This document shows, piece by piece, positions 52,572 to 61,887 of a stretch of 64,000 nt of DNA. The notes beneath the pieces are model-generated. The model was not told where the DNA came from and did not search any database. It was given only the letters and a program-made list of their open reading frames with translations. The translations under genes and the position numbers were made by a program. Numbering within the stretch: the stretch's first letter is position 1; every line of letters starts with the position of its first letter. Origin of the DNA: Streptomyces changanensis (lineage in GTDB: Bacteria; Actinomycetota; Actinomycetes; Streptomycetales; Streptomycetaceae); the NCBI RefSeq assembly GCF_024600715.1, contig NZ_CP102332.1, positions 6,324,001 through 6,388,000 of the forward strand, read 5' to 3'.

Positions 52572-53501
52572 TCAGCGCGGCATCCCGAACTCCCGCAGCG
52601 GGGCCAGCTCGGCGGCGGTGGCGGGCCGGAGCGTGGACAGGACGTGCCGGGCGGCGGACAGCTCGGCGTCCGCGCCACCACGGAAGGACACCGTGTACAC
52701 CAGCCCCTCCCGCTCCAGGCGCAGCTCCCGCCGGGTGTCGCCGTCCTCGTACGTCACCAGCAGCCGCCCCCCGGCGTCGTCCCCGCAGCGCACCACACCG
52801 CCGTACGGGACGGGGCAGCCGCGCGCGTCGACCCGCCGGGTGTCCTCTCCGGCGCGGGCCACCGCCAGGTGCAGCCCCGGCGACCCGGGCCGCTCGTACG
52901 CGACGCCGAACCCGTCCCCGCTCGCGCCGAGGACCCGCGACGCGTGGCCCGGGGGCGTGTCACCGAGGCGCAGCAGGTCCCGGTCGACGCGGTGGGCGGT
53001 GAGCCAGGTGTCGAGCGTGGGGGGTCGCGACGCGTCCCACACGGCGTACGCGCCGGCGGCCACTAGCAGGGCCGCCGCCCCGAGCGTCGCCGCCCGCGCC
53101 CGCGCGCCCGGCACGAGGGACGCCGCGGCCAGCGCGTAACAGGTCCCTCCGGCGAGGAGGACGAGCGGGCCGCCGCGCCCGCCGGTGGACAGGCTCGCCG
53201 CGACGGCGGCGGCCACGCCCGCTGTGCCCAGGCCGTACACCACCGCGGCCCACCGCCACGGGCCGCGCGGTCGCCGGACGAGCGGCACGAAGACGCGGGC
53301 CGTCCTGCCCATGACCGCCAGCAGGGCCACGGCCGGCGGCACCACGACGAGCGGGACCGCGACGAAGGCACCCCACCCTCCGACGAAGAGCGCGACCAGC
53401 ACCGCCTGGAACTGCACCGCCGTCAGCACGCACCCGACGAACCAGACGCCCGCCAGATGGACGGCGGCCGCCCGCGCCGCCCCGCCGGGCCGCCCGCTCA
53501 C
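52572..53501 (-). CDS. Multi-span membrane protein, unknown function
   Basis: Protein of 309 aa. Residues 1-150 contain several hydrophobic helices (VWFVGCVLTAVQFQAVLVALFV, VPLVVVPPAVALLAVMG, WAAVVYGLGTAGVAAAVAA, GTCYALAAASLVPGA, ATLGAAALLVAAGAYAVW). The C-terminal 140 residues are soluble, with beta-prone segments (VLGASGDGFGVAYERPG, VTYEDGDTRRELRLEREG), probably outside the cell. I do not recognise the family. GTG 53501 overlaps the stop of the upstream small gene (GTGA), so translation is coupled. Confidence 0.68.
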   Translation of the reverse strand: MSGRPGGAARAAAVHLAGVWFVGCVLTAVQFQAVLVALFVGGWGAFVAVPLVVVPPAVALLAVMGRTARVFVPLVRRPRGPWRWAAVVYGLGTAGVAAAVAASLSTGGRGGPLVLLAGGTCYALAAASLVPGARARAATLGAAALLVAAGAYAVWDASRPPTLDTWLTAHRVDRDLLRLGDTPPGHASRVLGASGDGFGVAYERPGSPGLHLAVARAGEDTRRVDARGCPVPYGGVVRCGDDAGGRLLVTYEDGDTRRELRLEREGLVYTVSFRGGADAELSAARHVLSTLRPATAAELAPLREFGMPR

Positions 53502-53740
53502 CGGCACAGCGCCGGGAGGTCCCCGGCGTACGTCGAAAACTCCGGGCGGGCGGCCGTGACGACCGCGCGGGCGGGGCGGCGCGGGGTCACCGCCTGCCGC
53601 TCGGGCGGCGGGGGCGGCCCCGTGCGGCGGCGGCACCGGAGGACGTACGGCTCGACGTCTACGCCCCCGCCGTCGTCGGGCACGGCCGACCGCGCCGGCG
53701 CGGGAAGGACGCGGCGGCCGCCACCAGTCGTCTCGCTCAT
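53498..53740 (-). CDS. Small gene coupled to the membrane protein
   Basis: An 80-aa protein with a Pro/Arg-rich middle (RTGPPPPPERQAVTPRRPAR) and no recognised domain. Its stop overlaps the start of the next gene by GTGA, and together with the plausible ATG at 53740 this supports a real gene, but composition alone cannot prove it. Confidence 0.45.
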   Translation of the reverse strand: MSETTGGGRRVLPAPARSAVPDDGGGVDVEPYVLRCRRRTGPPPPPERQAVTPRRPARAVVTAARPEFSTYAGDLPALCR

Positions 53741-53929
53741 CCGTGCAGGCTAACCGCCGCCACCGGGGCCACCGACGCCGCGCCGAAGCACCGGCGGGCA
53801 CCCCGCCTTGCCCGGGCCGGCCGGCGGGCGCGCGCGTAGCCCGGCGACCGGCGGCGGGCCGTGCGGCATCCGGCCCCGCTCCCCCCGGTCCGCCCAACGC
53901 GTCCCGCGGGGACGGCCGGTGGCCGGCGG

Positions 53930-54661
53930 TCAGACGGGGGAGCCCCAGGCCGTCGCGAGCCCCTCCAGCCAGGCGGGCGGCAGTTCGGCGGCGTCCCACT
54001 CCTCCCGCAGCGCGGACGGCGCCGCACCGAGGCGTTCCAGGACGGCGACGCTGGTGGGGGAGTGGATGAGCGAGTAGCGGCCGTGGACCGCGACGGAGCT
54101 GCCGGGCCCGTACGTCCCGAACAGCCGCTCCAGCCGCTGCCGGTGCTCGGCGGCGAACTCCGCGAGCAGCCCCGCGTACCCGGCCCGCTGCCGGGAGCCC
54201 ATGGTGCCGAGGACGGCGGTGAGCACCTGGTCGGACACCTCGGGGTCGAGGTCGGAAGGGGTGGTGAACGACAGGTACAGGGGGACGACCGCCACCTTGG
54301 CCCGCTCCACCTCCATCCGCCCGACGGGGGTGCGGGCGTCCTGCGAGGCGGCCGAGGAGTCGCGGGCCACGGCGTCCCGCAGGGCCCGCTCGGCCAGCTC
54401 ACTGAGGTGGTCGGCGGCGGCTCGTGCCCCGTCGAGCCAGCCCGACCCGTACAGCGGGCCCTTCTCCGTCGGAGCGCTCCGCACCAGGTCCGCCACCTCG
54501 TCGCCCGCGAGGGAGAGCGCGCCGGCCTCGACGAGCCCGACCAGTTCCTCGGCGTCGCCGGCGTAGACCCCCGCGCGGCCGAGGAGCTGGACGAGGGTCC
54601 TCTTGGCATTGAGGACGCTGGCCGCGTCGAGCTGCTGCCGTCGTTCACCGGCGGCGTTCAT
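53930..54661 (-). CDS. Hypothetical protein, mostly helical
   Basis: Unrecognised soluble protein of 243 aa, no signal or membrane helix. Residues 1-110 look helical and charged (ASVLNAKRTLVQLLGRAG, EELVGLVEAGALSLAGDE), then a mixed part with AKVAVVPLYLSFTTPSDLDP and a helical stretch RAGYAGLLAEFAAEHRQRLE. ATG at 54661 has GAGGAGG 7 bases upstream, a strong ribosome site. No conserved catalytic motif is visible. Confidence 0.62.
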   Translation of the reverse strand: MNAAGERRQQLDAASVLNAKRTLVQLLGRAGVYAGDAEELVGLVEAGALSLAGDEVADLVRSAPTEKGPLYGSGWLDGARAAADHLSELAERALRDAVARDSSAASQDARTPVGRMEVERAKVAVVPLYLSFTTPSDLDPEVSDQVLTAVLGTMGSRQRAGYAGLLAEFAAEHRQRLERLFGTYGPGSSVAVHGRYSLIHSPTSVAVLERLGAAPSALREEWDAAELPPAWLEGLATAWGSPV

Positions 54662-54874
54662 GGGGTCCTCCTCATCGCGTGGGCGGCGCGGTCGCGCGTA
54701 CACGGAACGCTCTCTCCGCGGGTACAACGGTCGGTGGTCACGTGGAGATCCCCTCCCGGACGGCGGGCGTACGTTCCTCCCGACGGGAGCGCCGCCCCAC
54801 GGCTCGGCGAGACGACCCGGAACGATCAGAAACGGAGAAGCACGGACCACCCGGCCGCGCCTACCCTGATCCCC

Positions 54875-55165
54875 GTGGGCAGCACCCGTCACCTGATCCT
54901 CTCCTCTCGCATGACGACCCGGCCGCCACCCCAGCCACCGTCCCGGCCTTTCTACCCCGACACCGCCGCCCGCGGGCCGCGCGGCGGCACCGGACACGGC
55001 GGGCCGCCGGGCGTCGCGCCGGCAGTACGGACCGGGCGGGCGCCGGACCCGCCCCCGCCACCGCTCCGGTGCCGGGGGCCCCACCGCACGCAGCAGGCAG
55101 GACCGATTCGCGTGGCGCCGGGGCAGACGGCCGTCCGGCCCCGCACCCCGAGGGAGACACCATGA
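54875..55165 (+). CDS. Possible leaderless small ORF upstream of UvrA-like gene
   Basis: A 96-codon frame rich in Pro, Arg and Gly, of doubtful reality by composition. Three things support it: TACCCT at 54862-54867 lies exactly 7 bases before its GTG; its stop overlaps the UvrA-like start (ATGA at 55162-55165); and resistance-type ABC genes often have regulatory upstream ORFs. The region 54662-54874 before it contains no gene. Confidence 0.35.
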   Translation: MGSTRHLILSSRMTTRPPPQPPSRPFYPDTAARGPRGGTGHGGPPGVAPAVRTGRAPDPPPPPLRCRGPHRTQQAGPIRVAPGQTAVRPRTPRETP

Positions 55166-57552
55166 GCAAGGCCACGAGGACGGACGCGCGCACGGCCGCG
55201 CCGCACGCCGCGGACCGCCACGACGTGATCCGCGTGCACGGCGCGCGCGTGAACAACCTCAAGGACGTCAGCATCGAGATCCCGAAGAGACGGCTGACGG
55301 TGTTCACCGGCGTCTCCGGCTCCGGCAAGAGCTCCCTCGTCTTCGACACGATCGCCGCGGAGTCGCAGCGGCTCATCAACGAGACCTACAGCGCCTTCGT
55401 CCAGGGCTTCATGCCGACCCCGGCGCGGCCGGAGGCCGACGTGCTCGACGGGCTGACCACCGTGATCAGCGTCGACCAGCAGCGCATCGGCGCCGACCCC
55501 CGCTCCACCGTCGGCACCGTCACCGACGCCAACGCGATGCTGCGCATCCTCTTCAGCCGCCTCGGCGAGCCGCACATCGGCCCGCCCAGCGCGTACGCGT
55601 TCAACGTCCCCTCGGTTCGGGCGAGCGGCGCGATCACCGTGGAGCGCGGTGCGAGGAAGGCGGTGAAGGCGACCTTCCAGCGCACCGGCGGCATGTGCAC
55701 GCGCTGCGAGGGCCGGGGGACGGTCTCCGACATCGACCTCACCCAGCTCTACGACGACTCCAAGTCGATCGCCGAGGGCGCGTTCACCATCCCCGGCTGG
55801 AAGTCCGACAACGTGTGGACCGTCGGCGTCTACGCCGAGTCGGGCTTCCTCGACCCGCACAAGCCGATCCGCGCGTACACGAAGAAGGAGATGCAGGACT
55901 TCCTGTACCGCGAGCCGACCAAGGTCAAGGTCAACGGCGTCAACCTCACCTACGAGGGGTTGATCCCCAAGATCCAGAAGTCGTTCCTGTCGAAGGACAA
56001 GGAGGCGATGCAGCCGCACATCCGGGCGTTCGTGGAGCGGGCCGTCACCTTCACCACCTGCCCCGAGTGCGACGGTACCCGGCTCAGCGAGGGGGCCCGC
56101 GCGTCGAGGGTCGCGGGGATCAGCATCGCCGACGCCTGCGCGAGGGAGATCCGGGACCTGGCCGAGTGGGTCCGCGGTGTGGACGAGCCCTCGGTGGCGC
56201 CGCTCCTCGCCAAGCTGGGCCACACCCTCGACTCGTTCGTGGAGATCGGGCTGGGCTACCTGTCGCTCGACCGCCCGTCGGGCACCCTGTCGGGCGGTGA
56301 GGCGCAGCGCGTGAAGATGGTCCGCCACCTCGGGTCCTCCCTCACCGACGTCACGTACGTCTTCGACGAACCGACCATCGGCCTGCACCCGCACGACATC
56401 CAGCGGATGAACGACCTGCTGCTGCGCCTGCGCGACAAGGGCAACACCGTGCTCGTCGTCGAGCACAAGCCGGAGGTCATCGCCATCGCCGACCACGTCG
56501 TCGACCTCGGCCCCGGCGCCGGCACGGCGGGCGGCACCGTCTGTTTCCAGGGCACCGTCGAGGGGCTGCGGACCGCCAGCAGCGTCACCGGGCGCCACTA
56601 CGACGACCGGGCCGGCCTCAAGGAGACCGTGCGCGAGCCCACCGGCACGCTGGAGATCCGCGGCGCGAACACGCACAACCTGCGCGACGTCGACGTCGAC
56701 GTCCCCCTCGGCGTGCTGTGCGTCGTCACCGGGGTCGCCGGGTCCGGCAAGAGCTCCCTCCTGCACGGTTCCCTCCCCGCCGGCGCGGGCGTGGTGGCGG
56801 TCGACCAGAGCCCCATCCGCGGCTCGCGGCGGAGCAACCCGGCGACGTACACCGGGCTGCTCGATCCGATCCGCAAGGCGTTCGCCAAGGCCAACGGGGT
56901 GAAGCCGGCCCTTTTCAGCGCCAACTCCGAGGGCGCCTGCCCGACGTGCAACGGCGCCGGCGTCCTCTACACCGACCTGGCCATGATGGCGGGCGTCGCC
57001 ACCCCCTGCGAGGACTGCGAGGGCCGGCGGTTCCAGACGTCGGTGCTGGAGTACCGGCTCGGCGGCCGTGACATCAGCGAGGTCCTGGCGATGTCGGTGG
57101 CGGAGGCCGAGGAGTTCTTCGGTTCCGGGGACGCGGCCACGCCGGCCGCGCACCGGATCCTCGACCGCCTCGCCGACGTCGGGCTCGGCTACCTGACCCT
57201 CGGCCAGCCGCTCACCACGCTCTCCGGCGGCGAGCGGCAGCGGCTCAAGCTGGCGACGCACATGGCCGACAAGGGTGGCGTCTACGTCCTCGACGAGCCG
57301 ACCGCCGGCCTGCACCTCGCCGACGTGGCGCAGCTGCTGGGGCTGCTCGACCGGCTCGTCGACGCGGGGAAGTCGGTCATCGTCGTCGAGCACCACCAGG
57401 CGGTCATGGCCCACGCCGACTGGATCATCGACCTCGGGCCCGGCGCCGGCCACGACGGTGGCCGGGTCGTCTTCGAGGGCAGCCCGGCCGACCTGGTGGC
57501 CGCCCGCTCCACCCTCACCGGCGAACACCTCGCGGCGTACGTCGGCCGCTGA
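55162..57552 (+). CDS. Short UvrA-like (excinuclease ABC subunit A-type) ATPase
   Basis: Soluble ABC-type ATPase of 796 aa, clearly UvrA-related but shorter than UvrA (about 940-970). Two ATPase halves: Walker [10 protein letters not shown] (50-58) and GVAGSGKSS near 528, signatures LSGGEAQR and LSGGERQR, Walker [12 protein letters not shown] and [11 protein letters not shown]. Cysteine pairs CTRCEGRG and [16 protein letters not shown] and CEDCEGRR form zinc modules. The missing residues correspond to the UvrB/DNA-binding insertions. Members of this type (DrrC-like) protect against DNA-binding drugs. ATG 55162 has GAGGGAGA upstream. Confidence 0.83.
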   Translation: MSKATRTDARTAAPHAADRHDVIRVHGARVNNLKDVSIEIPKRRLTVFTGVSGSGKSSLVFDTIAAESQRLINETYSAFVQGFMPTPARPEADVLDGLTTVISVDQQRIGADPRSTVGTVTDANAMLRILFSRLGEPHIGPPSAYAFNVPSVRASGAITVERGARKAVKATFQRTGGMCTRCEGRGTVSDIDLTQLYDDSKSIAEGAFTIPGWKSDNVWTVGVYAESGFLDPHKPIRAYTKKEMQDFLYREPTKVKVNGVNLTYEGLIPKIQKSFLSKDKEAMQPHIRAFVERAVTFTTCPECDGTRLSEGARASRVAGISIADACAREIRDLAEWVRGVDEPSVAPLLAKLGHTLDSFVEIGLGYLSLDRPSGTLSGGEAQRVKMVRHLGSSLTDVTYVFDEPTIGLHPHDIQRMNDLLLRLRDKGNTVLVVEHKPEVIAIADHVVDLGPGAGTAGGTVCFQGTVEGLRTASSVTGRHYDDRAGLKETVREPTGTLEIRGANTHNLRDVDVDVPLGVLCVVTGVAGSGKSSLLHGSLPAGAGVVAVDQSPIRGSRRSNPATYTGLLDPIRKAFAKANGVKPALFSANSEGACPTCNGAGVLYTDLAMMAGVATPCEDCEGRRFQTSVLEYRLGGRDISEVLAMSVAEAEEFFGSGDAATPAAHRILDRLADVGLGYLTLGQPLTTLSGGERQRLKLATHMADKGGVYVLDEPTAGLHLADVAQLLGLLDRLVDAGKSVIVVEHHQAVMAHADWIIDLGPGAGHDGGRVVFEGSPADLVAARSTLTGEHLAAYVGR

Positions 57553-57587
57553 CCGGCACGGGCCGCGTGACGGGGCCGCGACGGGCA

Positions 57588-57612
57588 CCGCCGCCCGGCT
57601 ACGGGGCGGCGG
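57588..57612 (+). terminator. Terminator of the UvrA-like gene
   Basis: Perfect 9-bp stem CCGCCGCCC / GGGCGGCGG with a 7-base loop, 35 bp after the stop codon. Confidence 0.65.
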
Positions 57613-58170
57613 GCCCCGGCGCTGGGACCCGCCGGCGGGAGCACCGCCGCCCAGGGGCGCCGGCGGGAGCACCGCAGCCCCGGCCGGCGGGAGCACCGCA
57701 GCCCCGGCCGGCGGGAGCACGCCGCCCGGGGCTGCGGCGGCGGGGTGCCGCGCGAAGTGGGGCGTCCCGGCGGGGGCCGGCCGCCCTCCCCGGAGCCTTG
57801 GTGGGCGCGGGCCCGCCGCCCGCCCCGGACCCCGGGCGGCGGGGGCCCGCGGCTCCCGCCCGTCCCGACGCTCGGACGGGCCGGCCACCCCACCCAGCGA
57901 CGCCGCCGCCGCCGCACCGGCCGGGAGCCCGGCCGAGGCCCGGAGGCCCTGCCCGGCGGCCCGCAGTCCCTGCTCCGGACCCTTGTCACCGAGGTCGACA
58001 CCCATTTCCCGCCAAGCGCACCGGACAGGGACCTGATCCGGACGGGGGACGCCCGCGCCCCGACACGGGCGGCGCCGACGGGCGCATGCTGGGAGGTGGC
58101 GGACGGCTCCACGACCGGTCCCACGGGCCGTCCCACGACCGACCACGTACGGACGACGAAGGTGGAACCT
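57613..58170. other. Gene-free region with GC-rich tandem repeats
   Basis: No credible gene in 558 bp. The module GCCGGCGGGAGCACCGC starts at 57631, 57659, 57683 and 57707 (the first spaced 28, the others 24 bases). A 9-bp inverted repeat GCAGCCCCG / CGGGGCTGC (57698-57706, 57727-57735) lies at the end. Confidence 0.6.
57631..57735. repeat. Tandem repeat, 24-28 bp period, four copies
   Basis: Copies begin at 57631, 57659, 57683 and 57707 and share GCCGGCGGGAGCAC; the two middle copies are also alike in the rest of the unit. Strand slippage is the likely cause. Confidence 0.8.
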
Positions 58171-59256
58171 GTGCAGTTCGGCATCTTCACGGTGGGTGAC
58201 GTCACGCCCGACCCGATCTCGGGGCGGACGCCCACCGAGCACGAGCGGATCAAGGCGATGGTGACCATCGCGCTCAAGGCGGAGGAGGTGGGACTGGACG
58301 TCTTCGCGACGGGCGAGCACCACAATCCGCCGTTCGTGCCCTCCTCGCCCACCACCATGCTCGGGTACGTCGCCGCGCGCACCGAGCGCATCATCCTGTC
58401 GACCTCGACGACCCTGATCACCACCAACGACCCGGTGAAGATCGCCGAGGACTACGCGATGCTCCAGCACCTGGCCGACGGGCGCGTCGACCTGATGCTG
58501 GGACGCGGCAACACCGGCCCCGTCTACCCCTGGTTCGGGCAGGACATCACCCAGGGCATCCCCCTGGCCGTCGAGAACTACGCACTGCTGCGCCGGCTCT
58601 GGCGGGAGGACGTCGTCGACTGGGAGGGCCGCTTCCGCACACCGCTCCAGGGCTTCACGTCCACCCCGCGTCCCCTCGACGGGGTGCCGCCCTTCGTCTG
58701 GCACGGCTCCATCCGCTCACCCGAGATCGCCGAACAGGCCGCGTACTACGGCGACGGCTTCTTCCACAACAACATCTTCTGGCCCCAGGAACACACGAAG
58801 AAGATGGTCGACCTGTACCGGCAGCGGTACGCGCACTACGGTCACGGCACCCCCGAGCAGGCCGTCGTCGGCCTCGGCGGCCAGGTCTTCATGCGTCACG
58901 ACTCCCAGGCCGCGGTGCGCGAGTTCCGGCCGTACTTCGACGACGCGCCCGTGTACGGGCACGGCCCGTCCCTGGAGGAGTTCACCGAGCAGACCCCGCT
59001 GACCGTGGGCTCCCCCCAGCAGGTCATCGAACGGACCCTGGGCTTCCGGGAGGTCGTGGGGGACTACCAGCGCCAGCTGTTCCTGATGGACCACGCCGGG
59101 CTGCCCCTGAAGACCGTGCTGGAGCAACTGGACCTCCTCGGCGAGGAGGTCGTGCCGGTACTGCGCAAGGAGTTCGCGGTCGGTCGGCCGGCCGACGTCC
59201 CGGCGGCCCCCACCCACGCGGACCGCGTCGCCCGGGCCACCGGGGAGCAGCGGTGA
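58171..59256 (+). CDS. LLM-class flavin-dependent monooxygenase (CE1758-like)
   Basis: Bacterial luciferase-like monooxygenase, 361 aa, using reduced FMN from a partner reductase. TIM-barrel core: the early GEHHNPPFVPSSP (49-61) is the characteristic segment, with RIILSTSTTLITTNDPVKIAEDYAMLQHL (split) and LMLGRGNTGPVYPWFGQD at 108-125, and YGDGFFHNNIF near 195. GTG 58171 follows AAGGTGG; the frame continues upstream without a ribosome site. It overlaps the reductase gene. The substrate is unknown. Confidence 0.85.
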   Translation: MQFGIFTVGDVTPDPISGRTPTEHERIKAMVTIALKAEEVGLDVFATGEHHNPPFVPSSPTTMLGYVAARTERIILSTSTTLITTNDPVKIAEDYAMLQHLADGRVDLMLGRGNTGPVYPWFGQDITQGIPLAVENYALLRRLWREDVVDWEGRFRTPLQGFTSTPRPLDGVPPFVWHGSIRSPEIAEQAAYYGDGFFHNNIFWPQEHTKKMVDLYRQRYAHYGHGTPEQAVVGLGGQVFMRHDSQAAVREFRPYFDDAPVYGHGPSLEEFTEQTPLTVGSPQQVIERTLGFREVVGDYQRQLFLMDHAGLPLKTVLEQLDLLGEEVVPVLRKEFAVGRPADVPAAPTHADRVARATGEQR

Positions 59257-59882
59257 ACCCGGCCCGCCTGGCGGTCGTCACGGCCGGGCTGAGCGTGCCG
59301 TCCTCGACGCGGCTCCTCGCCGACCGGCTCGCCACCGCCGTCGGCCGCCACCTGGCGGACGCCGGGCGGCCGGTCGAGGTGGAGACGGCCGAACTGCGCG
59401 AGCTGGCCGTGGACATCGCCCACAACCTCGTCACCGGCTTCCCACCCCCGGCACTGCGCGACACGATCGGGACCATGGCGCGGGCGGACGGCCTGATCGC
59501 CGTCACGCCCGTCTTCAGCGCCTCCTACAGCGGCCTGTTCAAGTCCTTCTTCGACGTCGTCGACCGGGACGTGCTGGCGGGCAAGCCCGTACTGATCGCG
59601 GCGACCGGCGGGACCGCCCGCCACTCCCTCGCCCTGGAACACGCGGTCCGGCCGCTCTTCGCGTACCTGCGGGCCACGGTGGCACCGACCGCCGTCTTCG
59701 CCGCCCCCGAGGACTGGGGAGCGAGCACCGACACCCGGACCACCGCGCTCGCCGAACGCGTCGACCGGGCGGCCGCGGAACTGTCCGCCCTGATGACCGG
59801 CCACCGGCCCCCGCCCGCGGCGGACGAGGTGACGCCCTTCGCCGACCGCCTGGCCGCCCTGCGCGTCCCCCCGCACCCCTGA
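59253..59882 (+). CDS. NADPH-dependent FMN reductase (CE1759-like)
   Basis: Flavin reductase of 209 aa that supplies reduced FMN to the preceding LLM monooxygenase. The flavodoxin-like fold starts with RLAVVTAGLSVPSSTRLLADRLA (5-27), the phosphate-binding loop is in VPSSTR, and SASYSGLFKSFFDVVDRD plus LIAATGGTARHSL are typical of the family. The GTG at 59253 overlaps the monooxygenase stop (GTGA). The two-gene pair is known as a CE1758/CE1759 duo in actinobacteria. Confidence 0.85.
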   Translation: MNPARLAVVTAGLSVPSSTRLLADRLATAVGRHLADAGRPVEVETAELRELAVDIAHNLVTGFPPPALRDTIGTMARADGLIAVTPVFSASYSGLFKSFFDVVDRDVLAGKPVLIAATGGTARHSLALEHAVRPLFAYLRATVAPTAVFAAPEDWGASTDTRTTALAERVDRAAAELSALMTGHRPPPAADEVTPFADRLAALRVPPHP

Positions 59883-60004
59883 CGCCCCGCCCGGAGTCGG
59901 CCTTCCGCCGGGCGACCACCGACCGGCACCCGGTCCGGCCCCCCGGACGGAGGCGGACCGAACCGGCCAGCCCCGCCGCGGGCGGTCGTCCCGCACAGCA
60001 CGAG

Positions 60005-60040
60005 GCGGGGGTGTGGGCGGCCCGCCACCCGCACCCCCGC
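60005..60040. terminator. Bidirectional terminator hairpin
   Basis: Perfect 9-bp stem GCGGGGGTG / CACCCCCGC around a GC-rich inner loop, between the convergent flavin reductase and membrane-protein genes. Confidence 0.6.
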
Positions 60041-60077
60041 CGCGACCCGCGCATTCAGTCGGGCGTGGCGGCCCGTG

Positions 60078-60560
60078 TCACGTCGCCGAGCCCCCGCGAG
60101 CGGAAGGGGCCGCCCTGCGCAACGACACGGCGAAGGCGCAGCTGCTGACGGTGAGGACGACGATCGGCGGAGGAGGCAGCAGGAGAACGGACACGGCCAG
60201 GACGGCCAGGGAGACCGCGAGGGCGATCCAGCCGAAGGCGGTGCGGTGTTGGACGAGGGTGGGGGTGTGCCGGACGGCGGCGAGGATCAGCAGGCCGCAG
60301 GCGATGGCGAAGAAGGCCATGGCGGTGCTCATGCCGTTGAAGACGTCGAGGAGCGTGCGTTCCAGACCCAGCAGGGCGAACGTGGACTCCCGCATGGCCG
60401 TGTCGACCTCACGCCGCTCCGGTGTCGCGGTCGCCGCCGCCGCGACGGCGGAGAGGGCGAGGTGGCCGATGCCCAGGAAGACGAATCCGTAGGCACCGAC
60501 CGTGAAGGGCCGGACGGAGTCCGCCCGGGGGAGGAGGCGGGAGGTGACGGCGGTGTTCAT
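60078..60560 (-). CDS. Four-helix membrane protein coupled to the FAD monooxygenase
   Basis: A 160-aa membrane protein with hydrophobic helices near 22-42 (GAYGFVFLGIGHLALSAVA), 75-95 (DVFNGMSTAMAFFAIACGLLI), 112-130 and 132-148 (WIALAVSLAVLAVSVLLL, IVVLTVSSCAFAV). The family is not certain; LIC_13387-type small membrane proteins look similar. The ATG at 60560 overlaps the stop of the monooxygenase gene (ATGA), so it belongs to that operon and to the same TetR control. Confidence 0.7.
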   Translation of the reverse strand: MNTAVTSRLLPRADSVRPFTVGAYGFVFLGIGHLALSAVAAAATATPERREVDTAMRESTFALLGLERTLLDVFNGMSTAMAFFAIACGLLILAAVRHTPTLVQHRTAFGWIALAVSLAVLAVSVLLLPPPPIVVLTVSSCAFAVSLRRAAPSARGGSAT

Positions 60561-61801
60561 GACTGCTCCTTGACGCTGACCTGCGTGTTGACGTCGACGT
60601 TGACGTTGACGTCGACGTCGACGGGGGCGGGGCCGGGGGCGGAGGGTGGTTGCCAGCCGAGGACCGTGTCCAGGGCTCTCGACATCACCGCCCGCGGGGT
60701 GGCTCGTACGGCGAGGTTCCGGAGGGACACGGCGAGGGGGTGGGAGAGCCGCGCGAGTTCACCGATGTGTCGGGAGCGGCGGCTGATACGGGTGGTGCGC
60801 CGGTGCCTGGCCTCCGTGTACGCGGCGAGCGCGGCCGGTACGTCGGGGCCGGCTGCGAGGAGATGCGCCACGACGACCGCGTCCTCGATGGCCTGGCAGC
60901 CGCCCTGGCCCATGTTGGGCGTCATCGCGTGGGCGGCGTCGCCGAGCAGGGCCACCCGGCCGGCGTGGAACCGCGGCAGCGGTGAGGCCAGTTCGTGGAA
61001 GTCGTGGTGGAGTATGCCGACCGGGTCGGGGTTCCGCCGGTCCAGCCGCTCCAGCAGCGCGGGTATCGGATCGTGCCACGCGCCGAAGCGCCGGGTGAGC
61101 TCCGCGTGGTGGTCGGCCGGCTCCGCGCCGGGGCCGGTGACGGCGGTGGCGTACACGTAGGTCCGGCCGTCGGCGAGGGGAACGACACCGAACCGCTCAC
61201 CTCGGCCCCACGTCTCGGTCGCCTGCGGGGCGGGCGGACCGGCACCGGGCAGCACCGCTCGCCATCCGGCCTCACCGGCGTGACGCAGCCCGGGATGCCG
61301 GGGGAAGAGCCGGCCGCGGAGCACGCTGCGCAGGCCGTCGGCCGCCAGTACGACGTCGGCGCGCAGCTCGCCCGCGGACGTACGCACGACCGCGCCGCCC
61401 CCGGCGTCGTCCACACCGGTCACCGACACGCCGAGGCGTACGACGCCGGGCGGCAGGGCCGCGGCGAGGAGGTCGATCAGGAAGCCGCGGTGCACGGCGC
61501 GCGTGGGGAGCCCGTAGCGGGTGGACATCGCGCCGCTGTCCGACCGGCTCAGCCACGTGCCGTCGGGTGTGCGCAGCCCCAACGTGCCCGGCAGGGCGTC
61601 CCCCGTCCACACCTCGGCGCCCAGGCCGATCGAGTCCAGCGCGCGCAGTGCGTTGGGGGCGAGCACGATGCCGGCGCCGATGCCCCTCAGAGCGGGAGCC
61701 CGCTCGCACACGGTGACGTGCCATCCGCGGCGGCTCAGGGCCACCGCCGCGGTCAGGCCCCCGATGCCGCCTCCGGCCACGACGGCATGACGAACACCCA
61801 T
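60557..61801 (-). CDS. Class A FAD-dependent monooxygenase
   Basis: Aromatic-hydroxylase-type flavoprotein, 414 aa. The FAD-binding GGGIGGLTAAVAL loop at 9-21, the DG motif ADVVLAADGLRSVLR near 158-172 and GD motif VALLGDAAHAMTPNMGQGG near 295-313 are all present. Substrate unknown: an aromatic, polyketide or antibiotic. The C-terminus VDVDVNVNVDVNTQVS is a short dipeptide repeat, made by repeats of GTCGAC-like hexamers. ATG at 61801 has GGGGGAGG upstream; the longer frame from 61864 runs through the operators and is not used. Confidence 0.85.
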   Translation of the reverse strand: MGVRHAVVAGGGIGGLTAAVALSRRGWHVTVCERAPALRGIGAGIVLAPNALRALDSIGLGAEVWTGDALPGTLGLRTPDGTWLSRSDSGAMSTRYGLPTRAVHRGFLIDLLAAALPPGVVRLGVSVTGVDDAGGGAVVRTSAGELRADVVLAADGLRSVLRGRLFPRHPGLRHAGEAGWRAVLPGAGPPAPQATETWGRGERFGVVPLADGRTYVYATAVTGPGAEPADHHAELTRRFGAWHDPIPALLERLDRRNPDPVGILHHDFHELASPLPRFHAGRVALLGDAAHAMTPNMGQGGCQAIEDAVVVAHLLAAGPDVPAALAAYTEARHRRTTRISRRSRHIGELARLSHPLAVSLRNLAVRATPRAVMSRALDTVLGWQPPSAPGPAPVDVDVNVNVDVNTQVSVKEQS

Positions 61802-61831
61802 GTCGACTGCCTCCCCCACTCGTCCACTGTC

Positions 61832-61851
61832 GCCTCTACAGGTGTAGAGGC
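61832..61851. promoter_or_regulatory. TetR operator 1 (monooxygenase side)
   Basis: GCCTCTACA-GG-TGTAGAGGC, 9-bp perfect arms with a 2-base centre. The core TCTACA-NN-TGTAGA also appears in operator 2. Confidence 0.75.
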
Positions 61852-61860
61852 CGATGAGGC

Positions 61861-61882
61861 GCACTCTACACCTGTAGAGTGC
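61861..61882. promoter_or_regulatory. TetR operator 2, overlapping the tetR promoter
   Basis: GCACTCTACA-CC-TGTAGAGTGC, 10-bp perfect arms. Its centre is exactly 30 bp from that of operator 1, near three helical turns, and it overlaps the -10 TAGAGT (61875-61880), which stands 7 bases before the GTG start, so the regulator is probably leaderless and autoregulated. Confidence 0.8.
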
Positions 61883-61887
61883 AGGGT

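Noticed and set aside
54952..58704. A 1250-codon open frame antisense to the UvrA-like and LLM genes
   Set aside because: Composition is biased toward Val, Asp, Arg and Gly, with no domain; the plus-strand genes have full motif sets.
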